From: Paracyclopina nana
Lineage: Eukaryota; Arthropoda; Copepoda; Cyclopoida; Cyclopettidae
Reading direction: 5' to 3'
Assembly: GCA_019096065.1 (NCBI GenBank)
Contig: JAGUCH010000005.1
Coordinates: 1,984,001-2,048,000, forward strand
Length of the DNA: 64,000 bases
Every line of letters starts with the position of its first letter. The stretch's first letter is position 1. This document shows, one piece after another, positions 62,880-64,000 of the stretch. The translations under genes were made by a program, and so were the position numbers. Below the pieces are notes generated by a model that saw only the letters and a list, made by a program, of their open reading frames with translations, was not told the DNA's origin and made no database searches.

Positions 62880-63829
62880 CAGCGAACGCGGCCGAACAGA
62901 GCGAACACGGCCGAACACAGCGAACACGGCCGAACACAGCGAACACGGCCGAACACAGCGAACACGGGCGAACACAGCAAACACCGGCGAACACAGCGAA
63001 CACGGCCGAACACAGCGAACACATTCGAACACAGCGAACACATTCGAACACAGCGAACACGGCCGAACACAGCGAACACGGCCGAACACAGCGAACACGG
63101 CCGAACACAGCGATCACGGCCGAACACAGCGAACACGCACCGAACACGGCCGAACACAGCGAACACGGCCGAACACAGCGAACACGGCCGAACACAGCGA
63201 ACACGGCCGAACACAGCGAACACGGCCGAACACAGCGAACACGGCCAAACACAGCGAACATGGCCAAACACAGCGAACACTTCCCAACACAGCGAACACG
63301 GCCGAACACAGCGAACACGTCCGACCACAGCGAACACGGCCGAACACAGCGAACACGGCCGAACACAGCGAACACGACCGAACACGGCCGAACACAGCGA
63401 ACACGGCCGAACACAGGGAAAACGGGCGAACAAAGCGAACACGGCCCAACACAGCGAACCCTGCCGAACACAGCGAACACGGCCGAACACAGCGAACACA
63501 TTCGAACACAGCGAACACATTCGAACACAGCGAACACGGCCGAACACGGCCGAACACAGCGAACACAGCCTAACACAGCCAACACTGCCGAACACAGCGA
63601 ACACGGCCGAACACAGCGAACACGGCCGAACACAGCGAACACGACCGAACACGGCCGAACACAGCGAACACGGCCGAACACAGCGAACACGGCCGAACAC
63701 AGCGAACACGGCCAAACACAGCGAACATGGCCAAACACAGCGAACACGGCCGAACACAGCGAACACGGCCGAACACAGCGAACACGGCCGAACACAGCGA
63801 ACATGGGTGAACTCGGGCATACACAGCGA
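62880..63829 (-). repeat. GTGTTCG minisatellite, right arm (inverted)
   Basis: On the plus strand the unit is GAACACAGC-GAACACGGCC, a regular 19-bp pair; on the minus strand it reads GTGTTCGGCCGTGTTCGCT. It is thus an inverted counterpart of the left array with a different favoured spacer, showing independent expansion. Long open frames on both strands are artefacts of a stop-free repeat. Confidence 0.95.
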
Positions 63830-63835
63830 AAAAAT

Positions 63836-63880
63836 TCTAAGTTTTGCTTGCATTTGATCCCTGCCTATGCAGTCGCGGCC
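63836..63880 (-). repeat. Right 45-bp terminal inverted repeat
   Basis: Exact inverse of 53474-53518, followed directly by the CATAGAGT duplication. The 112 bp after the duplication hold nothing I can identify. Confidence 0.9.
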
Positions 63881-64000
63881 CATAGAGTAGTACACTATGA
63901 AATGGAGCTGTGTTGTTGTGACAAAAGCCTCCTAAAAACCAGATTTGCCGCCCCTTCGCCCTGGCTGCCTGCCCGGGTAGTAAACATGTTTGTCACCTAT

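Larger units (their letters stand above)
53474..63880. mobile_element. 10.4-kb foldback-like composite element
   Basis: Perfect 45-bp terminal inverted repeats (53474-53518 and 63836-63880, beginning GGCCGCGACTGCATAGG) are flanked by the direct 8-bp duplication CATAGAGT (53466-53473 and 63881-63888). Inside the termini lie oppositely oriented GTGTTCG minisatellites, then a 157-bp tandem array, two MITEs and a 169-bp satellite. No transposase-like frame is present, so it must be non-autonomous or mobilised in trans. Long inverted repeats built of short tandem units recall Drosophila Foldback and Galileo. The 8-bp duplication is the size made by hAT, P or Merlin-type transposases, but the ends are not typical hAT ends. 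Family assignment is open. Confidence 0.85.

Noticed and set aside
62835..63895. Open frames up to 339 codons on both strands at the right end
   Set aside because: Same cause as on the left: a stop-free 19-bp minisatellite.

Overview
The window is eukaryotic nuclear DNA. Genes have GT-AG introns, intergenic DNA is AT-rich, and much of the sequence is repeats. The best taxonomic clue is a minus-strand gene between 35.3 and 41.8 kb. It encodes a five-zinc-finger Gli/Cubitus interruptus (Ci) protein whose C-terminal motif ([15 protein letters not shown]) and phosphosite region resemble insect Ci more than vertebrate GLI. An arthropod is therefore likely. Short introns (56-323 bp in most of the gene) alongside large gene-poor spacers would fit a crustacean, springtail or chelicerate, but I cannot decide which.

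Layout. 1-32.7 kb has no gene I can defend. It holds microsatellites, a CpG-rich block (12.9-14.4 kb), a degenerate CTCAG-type repeat field (15.06-15.55 kb), a 1.57-kb stretch with no CpG at all (20.11-21.68 kb), an AT-rich 1.9-kb element with short terminal inverted repeats (21.79-23.69 kb) and a possible decayed coding stretch (26.2-26.6 kb). At 32.86-34.36 kb lies a two-exon plus-strand MATH-BTB (SPOP-like) gene with a Harbinger/Tourist-type MITE in its intron. It converges tail to tail with the ci gene, which I reconstruct as ten coding exons, all phases agreeing, for a 1029-residue protein. A CpG-rich block at 41.0-42.3 kb is its probable promoter region. 42.3-52.8 kb is gene-free apart from a 1.03-kb segment bounded by inverted repeats (47.65-48.68 kb).

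The last 11 kb is the most unusual part. A 160-bp hairpin MITE (52801-52960) is followed by one composite element, 53474-63880 (10,407 bp). It has perfect 45-bp terminal inverted repeats and an 8-bp target duplication (CATAGAGT). Just inside each end is a GTGTTCG minisatellite, and the two are in opposite orientation, so the arms could fold back on each other. Between them lie a 157-bp tandem array (10 copies), a small motif cluster, two Harbinger-like MITEs (one split by a 787-bp self-complementary insertion), and a satellite of about 31 copies of a 169-180-bp monomer with a 518-bp higher-order period. I see no transposase in it. The architecture recalls Drosophila Foldback/Galileo elements, with satellites in the loop.

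Functionally, Ci/Gli is the transcription factor of Hedgehog signalling, and SPOP-class MATH-BTB proteins are Cul3 adaptors known in insects and vertebrates to target Ci/Gli. Having one of each side by side is suggestive but may be chance, because MATH-BTB families are often large. No tRNA, rRNA or CRISPR was found.
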